64,000 bases of DNA from Haladaptatus cibarius D43. GTDB lineage: Archaea > Halobacteriota > Halobacteria > Halobacteriales > Haladaptataceae. A model generated the notes under the pieces. It was not told the origin of the DNA and made no database searches. It saw nothing but the letters and a program-made list of their open reading frames with translations. Location of the stretch: positions 20,183 to 84,182 of the forward strand of contig NZ_JDTH01000008.1 of the NCBI RefSeq assembly GCF_000710615.1, written 5' to 3'. Positions 17,478 to 27,507 of the stretch are shown here, piece by piece (position 1 is the first letter of the stretch; every line of letters begins with the position of its first letter). The translations under genes were made by a program, and so were the position numbers.

Positions 17478-19269
17478 GTTTCAATGCCGTAGTGGCTTTT
17501 CTAGCTTCTGCGACTCGCTCATGGTTTGGGTATCGTCGCTACTGGATTCGTTTCAATGCCGTAGTGGCTTTTCTAGCTTCTGCGACGATGACGTGGACGT
17601 GGGGCGACCAATAGACCTGACTGGTTTCAATGCCGTAGTGGCTTTTCTAGCTTCTGCGACACCGCTTCGTTCGCAACGACCACGTCGTAGAGTGGTTTCA
17701 ATGCCGTAGTGGCTTTTCTAGCTTCTGCGACGCCGCGAACCCCGTCACGGAGGGGAACGATGAGTAAGTTTCAATGCCGTAGTGGCTTTTCTAGCTTCTG
17801 CGACTGCGGGCATTTCAACGTTCACTTGCTTCTTGTCGTGTTTCAATGCCGTAGTGGCTTTTCTAGCTTCTGCGACCCATCGCTTTACCCAAGGCTTCAC
17901 GGTTCTTCAGGAAGTTTCAATGCCGTAGTGGCTTTTCTAGCTTCTGCGACCGGGCGGGAGTCGCTATTCTACCACGTATATCCCAGTTTCAATGCCGTAG
18001 TGGCTTTTCTAGCTTCTGCGACATGATGAGCGACCCGCCGTACTTCCTGATTTTGTAGTTTCAATGCCGTAGTGGCTTTTCTAGCTTCTGCGACCAACGT
18101 TCTCGAGGGCGACCGAAGCGGCTTCCGCGAAGTTTCAATGCCGTAGTGGCTTTTCTAGCTTCTGCGACAACGACTCCGGTAGTTTGCCAATAGAGTGGTA
18201 GGTTTCAATGCCGTAGTGGCTTTTCTAGCTTCTGCGACTGATGGCCGACCATATCTCCGGACAGCGAATGCAGTGTTTCAATGCCGTAGTGGCTTTTCTA
18301 GCTTCTGCGACTATGAAGCAGAAATCGAGCGAGAAATCGAACGAATCGGTTTCAATGCCGTAGTGGCTTTTCTAGCTTCTGCGACGCGGTCAGCATTGGG
18401 TGCGATGGTGTCGGGGTGACCCGTTTCAATGCCGTAGTGGCTTTTCTAGCTTCTGCGACAAGCGCGAGGACGGCTGTGAGCATTTCCATGAATGCTGTTT
18501 CAATGCCGTAGTGGCTTTTCTAGCTTCTGCGACGTTCTGGTACTGCTCTTCCAGCAGTTGACGGCCAAGCTGTTTCAATGCCGTAGTGGCTTTTCTAGCT
18601 TCTGCGACGCGACTGGAAGGACTCAACGCAGTCCTCTTCCCGTTCGGTTTCAATGCCGTAGTGGCTTTTCTAGCTTCTGCGACAGCCATTTACGCTCCCA
18701 GTGGTCACGGTCACTAAAGAGTTTCAATGCCGTAGTGGCTTTTCTAGCTTCTGCGACTTAAGCCACTCTCCAATATCCAGCCCACCATCTCCGCGTTTCA
18801 ATGCCGTAGTGGCTTTTCTAGCTTCTGCGACGCGCGCGACAGCATGGTGGCACGTCGAACGAGTGTTTCAATGCCGTAGTGGCTTTTCTAGCTTCTGCGA
18901 CAGCGGTTGCCGGTGGGAGGTGAGGTCGGAGGGAAATGTTTCAATGCCGTAGTGGCTTTTCTAGCTTCTGCGACTTGGTGCATCGTCGCCGACCGTGCCG
19001 GTTGAGACATTGTTTCAATGCCGTAGTGGCTTTTCTAGCTTCTGCGACAGACCAACACCGGCTACGACCCGACCGGCGACGACCTGTTTCAATGCCGTAG
19101 TGGCTTTTCTAGCTTCTGCGACCTGCGTGTTCTCGCGTCATGCAGACGCACCACCGTCATGTTTCAATGCCGTAGTGGCTTTTCTAGCTTCTGCGACCAG
19201 TTGTTCCACCGGGTTCCGAATCATCCGAACACGTTTCAATGCCGTAGTGGCTTTTCTAGCTTCTGCGAC
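17478..19269 (-). CRISPR. CRISPR array 1, 25 repeats / 24 spacers
   Basis: There are 25 identical 37-bp repeats at 70-75 bp spacing (starts 17478, 17550, 17624 and so on to 19233), with spacers of 33-38 nt. On the plus strand each repeat begins GTTTCAATGCC and ends TTCTGCGAC. The ATTGAAAC crRNA handle is therefore on the minus strand, and transcription runs from 19269 leftward. The leader lies on the right, next to cas2. The central stem is GCC-ACTAC-GGC. All repeats, including the leader-distal ones, are intact, suggesting a fairly young or well-maintained array. The spacer at 18386-18422 also occurs in array 2. Protein-like readings across this region are artefacts of the repeat. Confidence 0.98.
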
Positions 19270-19379
19270 AGGGGGTGAAATTCTACCGAGAGGCCCAATA
19301 AAGCTTTCTCTGCAACCGAAACCAGACCCAAATTTCATCGACCCCTGCCGTACAGAGAGTTTAAAAAGGTCGATGAAGA
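19270..19379 (-). promoter_or_regulatory. Leader of CRISPR array 1
   Basis: The leader is identified by three blocks shared with the leader of array 2 in the same order: ATTTCACCCCCT touching the first repeat (19270-19281), AGAAAGCTTTATTGGG plus CTCTCG (19287-19309), and TCTTCATCGACCTTTTTAAA (19360-19379). All are read on the minus strand. TTTTTAAA in the outermost block is a plausible TATA box about 90 bp before the first repeat. The blocks are candidates for spacer-integration signals and the array promoter. Confidence 0.8.
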
Positions 19380-19408
19380 ACTCACCTTAGCCGCGACTCG
19401 TCACACGC

Positions 19409-19681
19409 TCAGAGAACGTTCGACTGTTCGTCTGGCGGGGTCACTCCGAGGTCGGTGATGTTCCCCAAACATGATTCACAGAGGCGGTATATCCGAATCC
19501 GGTCGCCGTCTTCTGGGTCGATATGCGATTCCAACTCGTCCTGCAGTTCGACGCGCTGAGTCTTCGTTATTTCGAGTTCGAATACGCTGTACTGCTGCCA
19601 CGCCCCGTATCGCTGGAGCGTTTGATAGACGCGGCGGCGGTTCGAGTCATCACTGACGTCATACACGATTGCGAGGCGCAT
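19409..19681 (-). CDS. cas2: CRISPR-associated endonuclease Cas2
   Basis: The 90-residue protein starts MRLAIVYDVSDDSNRRRVYQ and continues TLQRYGAWQQYSVFELEI, the canonical Cas2 ferredoxin fold with the conserved Asp after the first beta strand. With Cas1 it forms the integrase that inserts new spacers next to the leader. It is the last gene of the cas operon, 2 nt after the cas1 stop, and its stop is about 30 bp from the leader of array 1. Confidence 0.97.
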   Translation of the reverse strand: MRLAIVYDVSDDSNRRRVYQTLQRYGAWQQYSVFELEITKTQRVELQDELESHIDPEDGDRIRIYRLCESCLGNITDLGVTPPDEQSNVL

Positions 19682-19683
19682 GG

Positions 19684-20679
19684 TTATCGGGTGAATGTAA
19701 GCGCGTGGTAGTCGTCCAATTCACCGACGATGGCTTTCCGGAGGAGGATGACCTGCTGGCGAATCGCCTTTCTCCGACTCACCGAATAGTCGAAATACGG
19801 ATGCGTGAACTCCTCTTTCATGTAGTTGTCAAACTTCGAGAGATAGGTTTTGAATGCCTCGTCACGAAGGCGATTGTCCCGATTGAAGTCGTCGTGGGTA
19901 ATCGTTCCGCGATTCACGAGGCGAGTGACGAACGCATCGCAGAAACTCGTTCGGAACTCTTCTTGGAGGTCGAGCGCGAGCGACGGTTTTCCATGGCGGT
20001 CTGCATGCAGAACACCGAGGAAGGGGTCGAGGTTGTACTGCCGGAGGCCACTCAGTACTTCGTTTTTCATCATCACGTAAGTCAGCGAGAGGAGTGAGTT
20101 GATGTGGTCTTCCGGAGGCCGTTTCGTCCGCTTCTCGAACGTCCAGCCGTCTGCGAGTGTTTCGTCCAAGCGCGAAAAGTAGCGTTCGGCAGCCTCACCT
20201 TCGGTTCCCCGGAGCTCGTCCTTGTTCGTCGCGTTTTCAGCACGCACACCGAGATCTTTCAGCAAATCGGTTCCGTGAACCCCTTTCCGGCCGAGAAGCG
20301 TTCGTCCGTTGCGAATCTTCGCGGCAATCATCGCGCAAGCAATGGCGAGCTCATCGTCCGACGAGAGGGCGTATTGTGCGCGCCGAACCTCTGCGATGGT
20401 GTTTTTCTCAGGGACGAAACTCCCACGGTACTTGCCATGCTGGGTGAAATAGTTCAGGACAATGCCGTGTTCGTTCGCTCGTGCGACGAATGGTGTGCTG
20501 AAGTTCACCCCACCGAAGACGTTGATCGTGTCGAGTTGTTCCGTGGGATACGAAACGAGTTTGTCTCCGTCACCGTCCACATCCCAGACGACGATTCGGC
20601 CTCCATCGGTTCGAACCTGCGTTCCCTGTTTCGTGATGTAGACGACCGATTCATCGAACATTCCTTCAGTTGCTTTCAT
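19684..20679 (-). CDS. cas1: CRISPR-associated endonuclease Cas1 (type I-D/I-B branch)
   Basis: The start chosen is MKATEGMFDESVVYITKQGT at 20679; an upstream in-frame extension lies inside cas4 and is not protein-like. The 331-residue protein has the Cas1 N-terminal beta domain and the catalytic helical domain: LLSLTYVMMKNEVLSGLRQY (Glu), LDPFLGVLHADRHGKPSLAL (His) and DLQEEFR (Asp/Glu), the three metal ligands. It integrates prespacers with Cas2. It overlaps cas4 by 14 nt. Confidence 0.95.
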   Translation of the reverse strand: MKATEGMFDESVVYITKQGTQVRTDGGRIVVWDVDGDGDKLVSYPTEQLDTINVFGGVNFSTPFVARANEHGIVLNYFTQHGKYRGSFVPEKNTIAEVRRAQYALSSDDELAIACAMIAAKIRNGRTLLGRKGVHGTDLLKDLGVRAENATNKDELRGTEGEAAERYFSRLDETLADGWTFEKRTKRPPEDHINSLLSLTYVMMKNEVLSGLRQYNLDPFLGVLHADRHGKPSLALDLQEEFRTSFCDAFVTRLVNRGTITHDDFNRDNRLRDEAFKTYLSKFDNYMKEEFTHPYFDYSVSRRKAIRQQVILLRKAIVGELDDYHALTFTR

Positions 20680-21274
20680 TGTGTATCTCCTGCTCGAATG
20701 CAGTGCCCGTTGCTTTGTCGGGTTCAAGCATCGCGGTTTCTTCTGGCATACAGTACTCGCGGGCCGAACAGGCCTCGCACTTTTTTCGATTGTCAGTAAG
20801 TGGTGGAACCGATTCGACAGACATCGACCGCATCGCTTCGATTTGTTCCTGAACCGTTTTGCGGTGGTTTTCAGTGATTGGAATATGCATCCGCTGATCG
20901 GTTTCGTAGAGGTAAATCGCCCCTTCACGAACAGATTCACCGAGATGTTCTTCTAGTAGCAGACAGTATCCTGCGAGTTGGAGTTCGTCGCTCCGATAAT
21001 AGTCGCCACTTTCGGCACGTTTCCGTTCGACGGGAACGACTTGGTCATTACCGAGATCCAGCACATCGATCTTGCCCTTGAGTCCCAACTCCTCGGATTC
21101 GAGATAGAGTTCATTCAACCAGTTGCCGCGAGTCGACTGATTTTCGTGTTTCGTTTTGCCTTCAACCCGATAGTAGTTCCGTCCCTGCGTATTGTAGAAG
21201 TGTAAATACCAGTAGCGACGTGGACAGTAGCTGTATTGGTTGAGATCGGAGACGTTGACGAGTTCTGAAGTCAT
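20666..21274 (-). CDS. cas4: CRISPR-associated exonuclease Cas4
   Basis: The 202-residue protein has the Cas4 layout: SDLNQYSYCPRRYWYLHF with the first iron-sulfur Cys, the RecB-like core (GKIDVLDLGNDQVVPVERKR with Asp and ExK, DELQLAGYCLLLEE with the Gln-Tyr motif), and CEACSAREYCMP with the last three cysteines. Cas4 trims prespacers and selects those with a correct PAM. It overlaps cas3 by 4 nt. Confidence 0.95.
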   Translation of the reverse strand: MTSELVNVSDLNQYSYCPRRYWYLHFYNTQGRNYYRVEGKTKHENQSTRGNWLNELYLESEELGLKGKIDVLDLGNDQVVPVERKRAESGDYYRSDELQLAGYCLLLEEHLGESVREGAIYLYETDQRMHIPITENHRKTVQEQIEAMRSMSVESVPPLTDNRKKCEACSAREYCMPEETAMLEPDKATGTAFEQEIHNESN

Positions 21275-23160
21275 ATTTGTCGGCGGTGAACCTCAATGGT
21301 CGGTGGTCCAGACCCCTCGTCACCAACGTCGATTTCGTACGTCGCTGTGGTGAGACGCCGTGGGACGATAGCGTCGGTGATGCGGACAACATCAAAGAAT
21401 CGATGGAGAAGCTCGGTTGAAACGCCGAAATCGTCTTTTCGGCTCATGTGGTCGATTTTCGGGCGAATTTTGTCCTGGAGCGTTTTCTCGATCTTACCCG
21501 TCGGCTCGTCGTATCTCGTTGGTTCCGTCTCGTAAGCGGGGAGTCGGGCTGTTACAAGCGAAAGTGAGTTCTCGTCACTTGGCTTGACTCGGAGAACGGT
21601 TCCCTCTCGAACACAATCAATCTCGTACCCACGTAGTGTCCGACCGAGGTCGTACGTTGTCAGTCCGAGCCGGTCGCCGCGCGGATATTCGATTTGTGCC
21701 GAGAGTGAACGACCTCGAAGCCCCCGAAATACTTCGAAACATTCCTTTGTGAATTTGAGGAGTTTATTTACTTCCGCATCGTAAGGTTTCCCTCCAAGAC
21801 CATCAATTGCGTCCAGTTCGTCGTTCACGTCCTCAATGAAATTTCGCCAGCGGCCGTACTGGTCGTTGTTGGATGCAAGGTCTTCGAATATTTCGGGATT
21901 AAACCAACCATAGCCATCTTCCCGGACTTCAATCCCATATGCACCTCGAAGCCCCATCAGGTCACCGAGGGCTTTTGGAGCCATTCGTTCTTCTTGCAAG
22001 CCATCGTATACTTGCTTGGTGAATGTCTGGAAATCGACATCAGTTCCCCAAGGCCCTTGTCCCAGACCGTAAATGTGGACTGTCGCCTCGGATGCTCGCC
22101 CAGCACGTCCAAATCGCTGGAGGAATGCACTGGGCCGGGTCGGATTTTCCATGATGAGCGTCTCTACGTCGTAGTCAAGCCCAACCTCACCCTTACTGGT
22201 CGTGTTCAGTATATAGAACGTTTCGTCGTCAAGGTCAACCAGATCATCGTTCGTGTCGAATCCATTATCTTTTTCGGTGTGTTTGAAGACGGTTTCATAC
22301 TCGTCCGCCAGATAATCGTGAAAGTCGTTGCTGTCTTTCGCACTGTTGAACGCAAGTACGACACGGGGTTCATCGTGGTCGTCTGTTGTATTGATCTCTT
22401 CGTGGAGTAACTGCGCAACTGCATCGCGTACTTCCACGATTCGGCGTTCCTCGTGCCGAACAACTTCGACGCGCTGTCGAAACCGGTCTCCGTTTTCGAC
22501 ATACTCTGCTTCGATATTCTGTACGTCGAGTTGCAACTGCGTCCGAACGAACTCGACGAAATCTTCGTTCGGCGTTGCGGATGCGAGTATAATCTTCGGA
22601 TCGACTTGTCGTTCCGAAATTATTTTGATTTGCAGGAGAAGTCCGCTTGCCGCCAGTGGATCGTAGAAGTGGAATTCGTCGTAGACGATGGCGTTGAAGT
22701 TGTCAAAAAATCGCATCGCATGATCACCGCTGTACATATCCTGAATCGTCGCTTGCAAAATATCAGGGTTCGTTAGGATGACATCGTAATCGTTCTCATA
22801 CGTATCGAGGAAGCCAAGTAGGTTTTCAGTCCGTCTGTGAGCGTAGCCTTCCAGCGTTTCACCGTTCAATACGGCGGCATCGACTTCGGCATTCACGAAC
22901 CGCTCGTGCTGTTGACGAAGCAATGCGTTCGTCGGATAGACGAGGAGTGTAGGTTGATGAACGCTTATAAGTTCGTGGAACGTCGCTGTCTTCCCCGCAC
23001 CAGTGGGTGCGCGAACCACAGAAACAGGCGTATTTCCGTCGTGAACCCACTCGACAACGCGGTTTTGAAATGACCGTGCCTGATCGAAACCAAGATCTCT
23101 CAGTCCGTACTTCGCAGGTTCAGTCGCTAAGGATGCATCCCCGACGGTGAACTGATTCAT
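21271..23160 (-). CDS. cas3: CRISPR-associated helicase Cas3' without HD domain (type I-D)
   Basis: The 629-residue superfamily 2 helicase has APTGAGKT (51-58), DEFH (161-164), ILASATP, TSKGEVGLDYDVETLI and QRFGRAGRA. There is no N-terminal HD nuclease, as expected for type I-D, where the HD nuclease is on Cas10d. It unwinds and translocates along target DNA after recognition. It overlaps csc1 by 1 nt and cas4 by 4 nt, so these are one translation-coupled operon. Confidence 0.93.
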   Translation of the reverse strand: MNQFTVGDASLATEPAKYGLRDLGFDQARSFQNRVVEWVHDGNTPVSVVRAPTGAGKTATFHELISVHQPTLLVYPTNALLRQQHERFVNAEVDAAVLNGETLEGYAHRRTENLLGFLDTYENDYDVILTNPDILQATIQDMYSGDHAMRFFDNFNAIVYDEFHFYDPLAASGLLLQIKIISERQVDPKIILASATPNEDFVEFVRTQLQLDVQNIEAEYVENGDRFRQRVEVVRHEERRIVEVRDAVAQLLHEEINTTDDHDEPRVVLAFNSAKDSNDFHDYLADEYETVFKHTEKDNGFDTNDDLVDLDDETFYILNTTSKGEVGLDYDVETLIMENPTRPSAFLQRFGRAGRASEATVHIYGLGQGPWGTDVDFQTFTKQVYDGLQEERMAPKALGDLMGLRGAYGIEVREDGYGWFNPEIFEDLASNNDQYGRWRNFIEDVNDELDAIDGLGGKPYDAEVNKLLKFTKECFEVFRGLRGRSLSAQIEYPRGDRLGLTTYDLGRTLRGYEIDCVREGTVLRVKPSDENSLSLVTARLPAYETEPTRYDEPTGKIEKTLQDKIRPKIDHMSRKDDFGVSTELLHRFFDVVRITDAIVPRRLTTATYEIDVGDEGSGPPTIEVHRRQI

Positions 23161-23861
23161 TACAACACCTCCGGAACAACGTGTTCGCGAACGAACTCGG
23201 GACTCGCCCCGACGAAGTGCTGAAGTCGCGGGTCGTTTCCACGGCGGAACGCCGAACTGTGTTCCATTAATTCGGTGAGTGTACTCTTGTTGAGGTCATA
23301 GACCTCCGACAGTAGATACTTGTTGAGGACGAGGGTATCCTGCTCGCACTCTTGGGCTCGAAACTCACCGGTCTGTTTGACACCCATGCGGAAGAATGGG
23401 CGTGTAGGGATCGGTTTATCGCTCCAGACAGTAAACTCGAACGTCGACCCAGGGGCGAGTCCAATATAGTTTCGAATCGTCTGATAAGCCGCACCGGAGT
23501 CCTCCAAAATCGAGGGAACTGATTTGTCGCCAGTGATCTGTTTTGCGAGGTCTGTGTCGTTCGTCGTGAAGTTTCGCTCGGATCGGTAGTCCGTACTACG
23601 GAAGGTTCGTTCGTCGGCTTCCACCGCAACTGGCCGCATGTCCGAAACGAAAAACGACGCATCCCGTAAGTGCGAGTAATCCGGAGTCGTCGCACGCTCG
23701 CCGAGTTCGACGTATCGTTTCTCCATCTCGAAGTACCGATAGCCGAGTGCATGCATGAGCGCAGTTGCGGATAACGTTGGCTGTGTACGGATTGCACGCC
23801 CCTCCGAGCTGGAGTAGAACAAGGGCGTGTAGAGCGTCGCCTCAAACGTCCGTTCAATCAT
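23160..23861 (-). CDS. csc1: Csc1, Cas5-type subunit of type I-D effector
   Basis: The 233-residue protein starts MIERTFEATLYTPLFYSSSE, with an RRM-like first strand. NYIGLAPGSTFEFTVWSDKP and FFRMGVKQTGEFR match the Csc1 pattern of a glycine-rich segment before a basic strand. Csc1 is the Cas5 family subunit of type I-D; it binds the 5' handle of the crRNA and helps read the PAM. It overlaps csc2 by 8 nt. Confidence 0.88.
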   Translation of the reverse strand: MIERTFEATLYTPLFYSSSEGRAIRTQPTLSATALMHALGYRYFEMEKRYVELGERATTPDYSHLRDASFFVSDMRPVAVEADERTFRSTDYRSERNFTTNDTDLAKQITGDKSVPSILEDSGAAYQTIRNYIGLAPGSTFEFTVWSDKPIPTRPFFRMGVKQTGEFRAQECEQDTLVLNKYLLSEVYDLNKSTLTELMEHSSAFRRGNDPRLQHFVGASPEFVREHVVPEVL

Positions 23862-24804
23862 CGGTTTGGTTGAAGCTCTCCCGTGCGTCTTCCATTAGGT
23901 GGCTAAACTCCGCTTGGAGTATCTCATCGGCATCATCGGCTTCACGGGCGGCGACCGCATGGAGTTCGTGGAACCAGCTTGGGACATCCTCGGCACCCTC
24001 GAACGTACCATAAACATTCCAGTCGTCACGACGCACTGCTTCGATATACTCACCGAGGCTTTCTTCGAGTCGGTCGTCTTCACCGTGATATTCCAGTAGG
24101 AATTCACCCGTAGACAATGACGTGTCGTGGTCACCGAGAATGATGCCGAGAACGGTATTTCGAATGTTTCGCCCTGTCCGTGTCTCCCGTGCGCCGTACT
24201 TACCGGTGTTCAGGATATTGTGGAGTACGTACAGCAACATCGGTCCGGTCGCCGCTTCCAGCGTGATAAAGTGAATGAAGTCACTACCGGGCTGAACTTT
24301 CACGAAGTCGAACAAAGCCTGAGATTGGTTTTGCTCGTCGTCCTGCATTGTCCCAGTTTCGTAGACCGCATTCCGAGTTTCTTTGTTCATCAAGTCGTAC
24401 TCGTTGTTCGTGTACGTGTAGCCCTCAACGACCCGAGACTTGATTGCGAAATCTTGGCTGCCAGTTCCAGCTAACCCGTACGTGAGCGTACCAACGTTTA
24501 GTGACTTATCAAGGTCATCGGGTTCGTTATAGGTGTAATCTTCGTGGATGAGCGAGCCATCCTCGTCCAGTCGCCGGAGTAGGTCAAGACCGGTCAGTCG
24601 TTCCTTGCTAGTGAACTTCTCGCCGTTTACCTGTGCATGAAGTTTGTCGTCGAACTCTTGTGTTTCCGCACGGTCGTGTTCCGAGTTCCGAAACAGAGTC
24701 GGTTCGGTCACATCGCGTCTTACGATGAGCGTGACGGACGGCTTTCGGGTTCGGTAGATGCTGTGCGATTCGACGAGTCCAGTATCGGGGTAATCAAGCG
24801 TCAT
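23854..24804 (-). CDS. csc2: Csc2, Cas7-type backbone subunit of type I-D effector
   Basis: The 316-residue protein contains TLIVRRDVTEPTLFRN early on, KERLTGLDLLRRLDEDGSL, and FIHFITLEAATGPMLLYVLH later. These are hallmarks of Csc2: a Cas7 RRM core with a leading LI.R..TEPT.LR motif. Several copies wrap the crRNA. It overlaps csc3 by 4 nt. Confidence 0.9.
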   Translation of the reverse strand: MTLDYPDTGLVESHSIYRTRKPSVTLIVRRDVTEPTLFRNSEHDRAETQEFDDKLHAQVNGEKFTSKERLTGLDLLRRLDEDGSLIHEDYTYNEPDDLDKSLNVGTLTYGLAGTGSQDFAIKSRVVEGYTYTNNEYDLMNKETRNAVYETGTMQDDEQNQSQALFDFVKVQPGSDFIHFITLEAATGPMLLYVLHNILNTGKYGARETRTGRNIRNTVLGIILGDHDTSLSTGEFLLEYHGEDDRLEESLGEYIEAVRRDDWNVYGTFEGAEDVPSWFHELHAVAAREADDADEILQAEFSHLMEDARESFNQTDD

Positions 24805-27236
24805 TGTTGGTTTTCGAAGTGTTGGTCAACGGTATAGTAGTACGTGTTCACGAGCGCGTCTTCCCAGTCCGAGAGTTTCTTCAGGTCGGTGAGTTTTTCC
24901 TCTTCGAGGTAGGATTGAACGCTCTCAACGAACTGTTGGGCCTCTTCAGGATCTGGGTAGCCTGCATACTTTTCGCGGTGTGCTGCCGCATACACCTGTC
25001 CTTGAACGTATTCTTCCTGCTGGTCACCTTCCAAGCCTTGGCTCTTAGCAGTCAGAATCGCGTCAAGCGTTTCACGGAATATTTTCGTCTTCTTGTACTT
25101 GCTGTCGAGGCTGGATGTGCCGAGAAGGTCGATACCTCGTTCGGCAACGGTTTTCATATTCATAAGTGAATCTGCGTGGTAGTTCTCGAAATACTCCCGA
25201 AGATCCGGAAGTCGAGTAGCGTTGTCATGGTTGACAACAGCGAAGTTGGCGATGCTGTGGAACGTATCGCGGTCGAGATGCAGGTACGAATTCGATAAAT
25301 TCGCGTCCTGCCCAACCATGCTCATGATTTTGAACAACTGGAGCGCACAGCGAAGGTGAGAATCGGTTCGCTCGTCCGTCACAAAGTCGGGAAGCGGGCC
25401 GAATCGTTCCACCTCGTCCAGTCTGAGGAGTTCTTGCGGTCGGGTGGCCTCCTCGTCAGTGAAAACCGTATCCGCGCTCTCGAAGCGCGTAAACGGTCGT
25501 CCTACGACCACCTTCATCCCGGCATCTTGGGCAGTTTGCATCACCTGCCGGATGACTGCCATCCGGTGGTTTTCACCCAACACGTAAATCGGCTGGATGA
25601 AATACTGCGAACTGACGAAGCTCGTAGTAACATCCGTATCATCTAGTTCGTCTGCATCTCCTTGGACGACGTTGCCTACTCGCCGACTACGGACTCGGAC
25701 ATCACCGAGGAAATCATCAAAGTAAAAGTACGCAACTTCAAGTGAATTGTTTGTACTTACGTCGCTTCGTTCACAGATGTCCGCAAGAAGCGCGTATTCC
25801 AGATTGCAGACCTCACAGATTGATTTATACTTCGCGTGCGGGGGAACCCGACGCGAATATTCCTGTGTCCGGTAAATTGCACTCAACCCTTTCTGATACT
25901 TCGTATCGGTCTCAGTTCCACAGAGGAAACACATTTCCTCTTTCACGCCGAGATCGGGCGTTATCAACCCCTCAAAGAATCGGTCAACGACTGACCCGAT
26001 CGCATCGCTCTCTGGTTCAAGATCATCATGGAGTTCAGGACGAACCTCTCGAGCGAATGATTTGAGGAAATCAGCGTGTTCCTCGTAGTGTTGAACGAGA
26101 TACGCCACGAAGTGGAGTTTGACTTTTTGGACACCCTGTTCGTCTTTAATCCGGTCGTAGGCGTCTTGCACGTCGGGGTCATCGAAGTCCGACCGACCAT
26201 CAACGTAGACAGACTTTGCCAAAGTCGGGAAGTACTGGTTAAACTCATCGGGAATATACTCGAAAGGTTCAACGCCAGCAGATCCTCGCTCTAGCAAGTC
26301 ACGGAACGCATCGGCGATAATTTCCTCCTTATCCTCGGGTTTAATTTCGACTTCCGAGAGGATATCGTAGTCAAATGAATTCCAGTTGAGTTTGCACGAG
26401 AACGAGAACTCAGACTTGGTACCAATGTTTTCTGCGGCGGATTTCTCAACAATCTCACGGAGGTCATCCCGCTCGATTGCCTCCCCGAGGTATAGAATCT
26501 CGTTCGGTGAACTCCCGATTACGACGCCGCTTGCTTTGCGGTCGGTCTCGCCAGCGATAACTTCTTTTGCCGTTCCTAGAAGCACATCGTTTAGCACCGG
26601 TTGTTCGAGTTCGGTGAACTCGATACGATGGACGGTTTTATCGCCGAAGTGTGTAGCGAGTTTGTGTTCAACGCCTTCAACACCGTCTCGAAGGGCAACA
26701 GAAGCAGTCTGGTCGCCAATACGGCAATACCGCGCTAAACCGGAAAATTCGGTGTCAGTACCGCGCGTCTCTCGACTATCCTCACGGGTTTCTGTCCGCT
26801 GGACGAGATAATGGAGGTCGTCACGGTAGCCATCGCCGAGAAATTCCTCGATACCGAAGTCGTCGCCCTCTCCTTCTTCGGGATTGAAATAGTAGTCGAA
26901 CGCCTCACTGGAGTTTCCATCCGCATCGAAACCGTACGCCTCGCGCACGTACTTGTTTGTATCGTGGAGTGCGAGTGCCGATGCGAGGACTTTGATGTCT
27001 TCCTCGTAATCTGCGACATCCTCATCAGTGCCAACCGCGTTAAATACGAACGTATTCACGCCGATGGTTACAGCGTTGAGGATGTGCGCTGCAAGCGAGG
27101 AGTTCGCCGATGAATCGACCTTGGCATCGTATGCACCTGCGGCGTTGATGACGTTTTCGTAGAGGTTTTGACCCTCAACAAGCCATTTGTGCGCCTTGTA
27201 GGTGTCACGGTGTTTTGAACTTTTTAATTCCGACAT
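24801..27236 (-). CDS. csc3: Csc3/Cas10d, large subunit of type I-D effector with HD nuclease region
   Basis: The 811-residue protein has an N-terminal HD-like stretch (LASALALHDTNKYVREAYG, His91-Asp92), a zinc-binding region with CFLCGTETDTKY and CEVCNLEYALL, and a helical C-terminus. This is the Cas10d organisation that defines type I-D. Cas10d supplies the DNA nuclease that Cas3' lacks here and takes part in PAM recognition. I find no GGDD motif, so cyclic oligoadenylate synthesis is not expected. It starts 2 nt after the small gene upstream. A type I-B Cas8b is the alternative, rejected because csc1, csc2 and an HD-less cas3 accompany it. Confidence 0.9.
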   Translation of the reverse strand: MSELKSSKHRDTYKAHKWLVEGQNLYENVINAAGAYDAKVDSSANSSLAAHILNAVTIGVNTFVFNAVGTDEDVADYEEDIKVLASALALHDTNKYVREAYGFDADGNSSEAFDYYFNPEEGEGDDFGIEEFLGDGYRDDLHYLVQRTETREDSRETRGTDTEFSGLARYCRIGDQTASVALRDGVEGVEHKLATHFGDKTVHRIEFTELEQPVLNDVLLGTAKEVIAGETDRKASGVVIGSSPNEILYLGEAIERDDLREIVEKSAAENIGTKSEFSFSCKLNWNSFDYDILSEVEIKPEDKEEIIADAFRDLLERGSAGVEPFEYIPDEFNQYFPTLAKSVYVDGRSDFDDPDVQDAYDRIKDEQGVQKVKLHFVAYLVQHYEEHADFLKSFAREVRPELHDDLEPESDAIGSVVDRFFEGLITPDLGVKEEMCFLCGTETDTKYQKGLSAIYRTQEYSRRVPPHAKYKSICEVCNLEYALLADICERSDVSTNNSLEVAYFYFDDFLGDVRVRSRRVGNVVQGDADELDDTDVTTSFVSSQYFIQPIYVLGENHRMAVIRQVMQTAQDAGMKVVVGRPFTRFESADTVFTDEEATRPQELLRLDEVERFGPLPDFVTDERTDSHLRCALQLFKIMSMVGQDANLSNSYLHLDRDTFHSIANFAVVNHDNATRLPDLREYFENYHADSLMNMKTVAERGIDLLGTSSLDSKYKKTKIFRETLDAILTAKSQGLEGDQQEEYVQGQVYAAAHREKYAGYPDPEEAQQFVESVQSYLEEEKLTDLKKLSDWEDALVNTYYYTVDQHFENQQ

Positions 27237-27238
27237 TT

Positions 27239-27481
27239 TTAAACCTTCTTTACAGTGGATAGTGCCACAACACGTCGCCCAGGCTTTTCTTTCTTTGAAT
27301 TACAATTTACAATTTGATATTCGTGTCCAGTCTTAAGTGGTATCCCGTCTCTTACAAACTCAACTTTTTCCCCAGTTTCCAGTTTCATCAGACCGATTTG
27401 ATTATCTTGGCCGGTTTCCTGTTGATAGATCCCTCGCACTTGAAAAGACATTCCGAGTAAGTCTGATGCTTGAATTCCCAT
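27239..27481 (-). CDS. Small beta-rich protein, first gene of the csc3 operon
   Basis: The 80-residue protein starts MGIQASDLLGMSFQVRGIYQ and continues with short alternating strands (IGLMKLETGEKVEFVRDG, HEYQIVNCNSKKEKPGRR), resembling a small OB-fold or SH3-like barrel. The frame is open further upstream but that part crosses the regulatory region, so ATG 27481 is preferred. It is only 2 nt from csc3 and thus coexpressed with the effector. I do not know it as a standard type I-D component. A nucleic-acid-binding accessory subunit, regulator or anti-CRISPR-like modulator are all possible; none can be shown. Confidence 0.65.
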   Translation of the reverse strand: MGIQASDLLGMSFQVRGIYQQETGQDNQIGLMKLETGEKVEFVRDGIPLKTGHEYQIVNCNSKKEKPGRRVVALSTVKKV

Positions 27482-27507
27482 TATATCTGAATAGAATAGA
27501 CCCACGA

